Position numbers and translations under genes: made by a program. From Sulfuricurvum sp. (GTDB taxonomy: Bacteria > Campylobacterota > Campylobacteria > Campylobacterales > Sulfurimonadaceae): a stretch of 7,450 bases of DNA. Positions within the stretch are counted from its first letter, which is position 1. Each line of letters opens with the position of its first letter. This document shows positions 5,145 to 7,450 of this stretch, piece by piece. A model generated the notes under the pieces. It searched no databases. It saw only the letters and a list, made by a program, of their open reading frames with translations, and had not been told where the DNA came from. The stretch is taken from NCBI GenBank assembly GCA_024635855.1, contig JAGXHZ010000085.1:1-7450 (forward strand), in the 5' to 3' direction.

Positions 5145-6942
5145 TCTGAGACCCTTCATTAAAAATTCTTGGCAGTACAATAGTGAAACAAGCACCTTTA
5201 TCATCATTGCTGGCACAGATAGTTCCGTGCAAATGCTTTTCAATGATGATTTTGGACATGTAAAGTCCTAAACCTGTCCCTGATTTTGTATCTTTTGTCG
5301 AGAAATAAGGTTCAAAAATACGTTCCAGCAGATTTTCATTTATACCCCCGCCATTATCACAAAGGGTGATGGTGATATTATCTGTAAGACTTTGGATGTT
5401 GACATTGATATAGGGATTGTTCGTCTTATTGGAATCCAATACTTCTTTGGCATTTTTGAGAAGATTCAAGATGACCTGTAACAGTTCGCGCGAATAGGTC
5501 AATATGGTTTCATTTCCATGATCGGATAAAACAAGCTCAACATTATGATTTTCAAGACTTTTACCCATGATCTGCTTGGCTTCGAGAAAAATATCAATCA
5601 CTTTAACTTCATCTTTCTCCTTGTTAGGACGGAAAAATGTTCTGAAATCATCAATCGTTTTAGAAAGATATTCCGTCTGTTGCAAAATCTGCTGAGATTC
5701 AAGCATAAAATTCTCTATTTTGACCTCTTCTAGCGCAATATCCGCCAGCATATTATTAGCTCCCATCGCGATCACCGTAATCGGCTGTCTCCACTGATGG
5801 GCTATCATTCCTATCATCTCACCCATCGCAACATGGCGTGACTGAGCGATCATCAGCTCTTCTTTTTCCAACAATTCTTGCTCTAAGTGTTTTTGTTTCG
5901 TAATATCGGTGTGAAAACCAACCATACGAATCGGTTTTCCCTCATCATCAAAAACCGTCTGACCACGATCAAGAATCCAAAGCCAATTCCCACTTTTATG
6001 TCGTATTCTATGTACATTTTCATAAAATCGTCCCGGTATTTCTTGGCTAAATGTGACTGCTTCCAGTGTTTTTTCAAGATCATCAGGATGGACATTATTT
6101 TCCCAAGTCTCTAAAACATTCGGCAGCTCATCATCATGATACCCCATCATCTCTTTCCAACGCGGTGAAAAGTAAACCTCATTGGTTTTAATGTTCCAGT
6201 CCCAAAGTCCATCTTGAGTACCACTAATCGCATATTCCAGCCGTTCTTTTAGTGCTGCCAATTCTATATTATTCTCTTTAAGTTCTCTTTCACGCACCTC
6301 GATATTTTGTTTCATCTCATCAATACTAGCAGCTAGCGATCCTAGCTCATACTCTTCAAACCGTACCGACTCGTAAGTATAATCCCCATGGGCAATACGT
6401 CGTGTCGATTCCATCAAGGATTTGACAGGGATAAGAATCAAACGATCAATCATAATCCACAAGAACAACGAAACTACAATGATCTGTATTAGTCCGAGCT
6501 CTACCGCAAGAAGGGCTCGAGCGTTTAAGCGCTGATACATCACCTCTTTAGAAATGTGTATCTTTATCTCCCCAATTTTTTCCCCGTCATGAACAATCGC
6601 AGCTGTACGGATAATATCATCAAAATGAGCATGCTTTTCATCTGCTTTAATGCTTGTAACCGTTATAGGGACAATCCCTTCCCCAGAAAGAGCAATGGTA
6701 CAAACCCGCTCATCTATCAGTTCATTGAGCATTGTTTTTTTAATCCAGTTTTGATCCAGTTCCCACAAAGGAATATTAAGATCACGGCTCAATCGTCCTA
6801 TTTTCTCATCTGCCACACTCTCGAGCTCATGAAGAAACTGTCCTTTAGCTGTCATATAGGAATATAGCTGAAACCCGCCCAAAGAGAAGATAGTAATCAA
6901 CAGAATGGACGTAATCATTTTAGTGCGTAAACTACTTTTCAT
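5137..6942 (-). CDS. Membrane sensor histidine kinase (HAMP-PAS-HisKA-HATPase)
   Basis: This 601-residue inner-membrane kinase has a first membrane helix at about 9-29 and a periplasmic sensing region at about 30-143 (including DLNIPLWELDQNWI). A second helix follows at about 145-166, then a HAMP region (about 167-220) and a PAS/PAC domain (about 233-352, ending VGFHTDITKQK). The dimerisation domain has phospho-acceptor H382 in AHQWRQP. The ATPase has the N box (NLLKNAKEV, 493-501), the G1 box DNGGG (529-533), FEPYFSTK (543-550) and the G2 box GTGLGLYMSK (555-564). All catalytic residues look intact. AHQWRQP kinases of this form are very common in Campylobacterota. The ATG has a strong AGGAGG (6952-6957) 9 bases upstream and overlaps the binding-protein stop by 4 bases. 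That coupling suggests the binding protein delivers the signal. The two receivers downstream are the likely phosphorylation targets. The signal itself is unknown. Confidence 0.95.
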   Translation of the reverse strand: MKSSLRTKMITSILLITIFSLGGFQLYSYMTAKGQFLHELESVADEKIGRLSRDLNIPLWELDQNWIKKTMLNELIDERVCTIALSGEGIVPITVTSIKADEKHAHFDDIIRTAAIVHDGEKIGEIKIHISKEVMYQRLNARALLAVELGLIQIIVVSLFLWIMIDRLILIPVKSLMESTRRIAHGDYTYESVRFEEYELGSLAASIDEMKQNIEVRERELKENNIELAALKERLEYAISGTQDGLWDWNIKTNEVYFSPRWKEMMGYHDDELPNVLETWENNVHPDDLEKTLEAVTFSQEIPGRFYENVHRIRHKSGNWLWILDRGQTVFDDEGKPIRMVGFHTDITKQKHLEQELLEKEELMIAQSRHVAMGEMIGMIAHQWRQPITVIAMGANNMLADIALEEVKIENFMLESQQILQQTEYLSKTIDDFRTFFRPNKEKDEVKVIDIFLEAKQIMGKSLENHNVELVLSDHGNETILTYSRELLQVILNLLKNAKEVLDSNKTNNPYINVNIQSLTDNITITLCDNGGGINENLLERIFEPYFSTKDTKSGTGLGLYMSKIIIEKHLHGTICASNDDKGACFTIVLPRIFNEGSQNE

Positions 6943-7450
6943 AAACTGTTGCCTCCTAAATCTGACGAATATAGGAACTCAAACTTCGATAAATCAGTGT
7001 AATACGTTGAAGGAATATGATTTTTGCCAAAATATTTTTCGATAATTTTACGATGAACACCATTTTTCAAAATACGATTCATCCCTTCTTGGTAACGCTT
7101 CCCGATCATGGCACCATTAGGATAATTCGCATCAAGCAAAATAGCGATCGGGGCGGCTGATTCTGGAATAATATCGACATTAAAATGATCGATTTCATTC
7201 GGAAATAATCTACCGATAACCTCTTTTCCTGGCAAGTATAAATCTATGACAAAATTCACCCTTCCAACTTTAAGTTTTTTAAAAAGCGACTCGTTAGAAT
7301 AACTCTCCTCAAATTTTCCAAACTTCTCAAGACCCGCATTAGCACCGATTGTCCCTATCAATACGCCAATACGTTGATCATTGCCAAAACTGTTTTTAGG
7401 AATTTTATGGGCATCTTTATGATACGTAAACAAGCTAGCGTAACTTACTC
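6939..7450 (-). CDS. Periplasmic solute-binding protein (SBP_bac_3-like), 5' end outside window
   Basis: The last 169 residues are visible and the frame is open to the window edge (VSYASLFTYHKD...), so the true start lies further right. The pattern GVLIGTIGANAGLEKFG, then SLFKKLKVGRVNFVIDL, then a C-terminal GMNRILKNGVHRKIIEKYFG matches the second half of the family 3 extracellular solute-binding fold (amino-acid-type receptors). The order is hinge, 'kL..GRvd' helix, and the 'nG....I..KY.G' end. No ABC permease or ATPase gene follows. Instead the stop overlaps a histidine kinase start by 4 bases, so a role in signal detection rather than uptake is likely. A signal peptide is expected but would lie outside the window. 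The TTG at 7433 could be read as a start but would cut the domain in half. The fold is fairly sure; the ligand cannot be told. Confidence 0.82.
   Translation of the reverse strand, partial: VSYASLFTYHKDAHKIPKNSFGNDQRIGVLIGTIGANAGLEKFGKFEESYSNESLFKKLKVGRVNFVIDLYLPGKEVIGRLFPNEIDHFNVDIIPESAAPIAILLDANYPNGAMIGKRYQEGMNRILKNGVHRKIIEKYFGKNHIPSTYYTDLSKFEFLYSSDLGGNSL
6952..6957 (-). promoter_or_regulatory. Strong ribosome-binding site of the histidine kinase gene
   Basis: A full AGGAGG lies 9 bases before the kinase ATG, inside the last codons of the binding-protein gene. It is the best ribosome-binding site in the window, which suggests the kinase can be translated well without relying only on coupling. 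Confidence 0.7.

Noticed and set aside
4728..5243. Longer 171-residue form of the single-domain receiver
   Set aside because: The extra 33 residues re-read the kinase catalytic end in another frame and do not look like receiver sequence. The ATG at 5144 has AAGGG upstream and mirrors the next junction.
6556..6867. Plus-strand ORF of 103 codons opposite the kinase sensor region
   Set aside because: Shadow of the kinase gene with no ribosome-binding site support or recognisable motif.
1..7450. CRISPR array, tRNA, rRNA or insertion sequence
   Set aside because: No regularly spaced repeats, no cloverleaf-like or rRNA-like sequence, and no transposase gene were seen; genes fill nearly all of the window.

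Overview
The window looks like a chromosomal segment of a free-living, chemolithotrophic Campylobacterota (epsilonproteobacterium), of the Sulfuricurvum/Sulfurimonas kind. This rests on recognising the protein style (an AHQWRQP-type histidine kinase, an N-terminal receiver of the 'LSILYVEDE' type joined to HD-GYP, and a group 2 [NiFe] hydrogenase). No database search was possible. All eight genes are on the minus strand, and the plus-strand ORFs are shadows. Hand counts on single 60-base lines gave about 48% GC in the hydrogenase large-subunit gene (1021-1080) and about 28% in the HD-GYP gene (3541-3600), so composition is uneven.

Read in the direction of transcription (right to left), the first block is a signalling operon at 7450-3260. 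It holds the C-terminal part of a periplasmic solute-binding protein, a membrane histidine kinase (HAMP, PAS, HisKA, HATPase), a single-domain receiver, and a receiver-HD-GYP protein with a degenerate GGDEF-like tail. Each stop codon overlaps the next start by 4, 8 and 8 bases, so translation is probably coupled. The likely logic is ligand sensing outside the cell, phosphotransfer to two receivers, and control of c-di-GMP breakdown.

A 123-base gap (3137-3259) carries a near-perfect 28-bp palindrome just upstream of the second block, a TetR-hydS-hydL operon (3136-344). It encodes a TetR-family repressor and both subunits of a cytoplasmic group 2 [NiFe] hydrogenase. The small subunit has no Tat signal and has Asn in place of one proximal-cluster Cys. 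The large subunit ends exactly at the last His of the L2 nickel-binding motif, so it has no C-terminal peptide for a maturation protease to remove. That is a known trait of H2-sensing hydrogenases (HupV/HoxC). Together with the translationally coupled TetR gene, it raises the possibility of a hydrogen-responsive regulatory module, but a catalytic role is also possible.

The left end (160-343) is a 184-base intergenic region. It has two sets of inverted repeats, one resembling widespread 'gcattcccac...gtgggaacga' palindromic repeats and one sitting just upstream of a plausible promoter. It leads into the start of a small MNT-type nucleotidyltransferase gene cut by the window edge.
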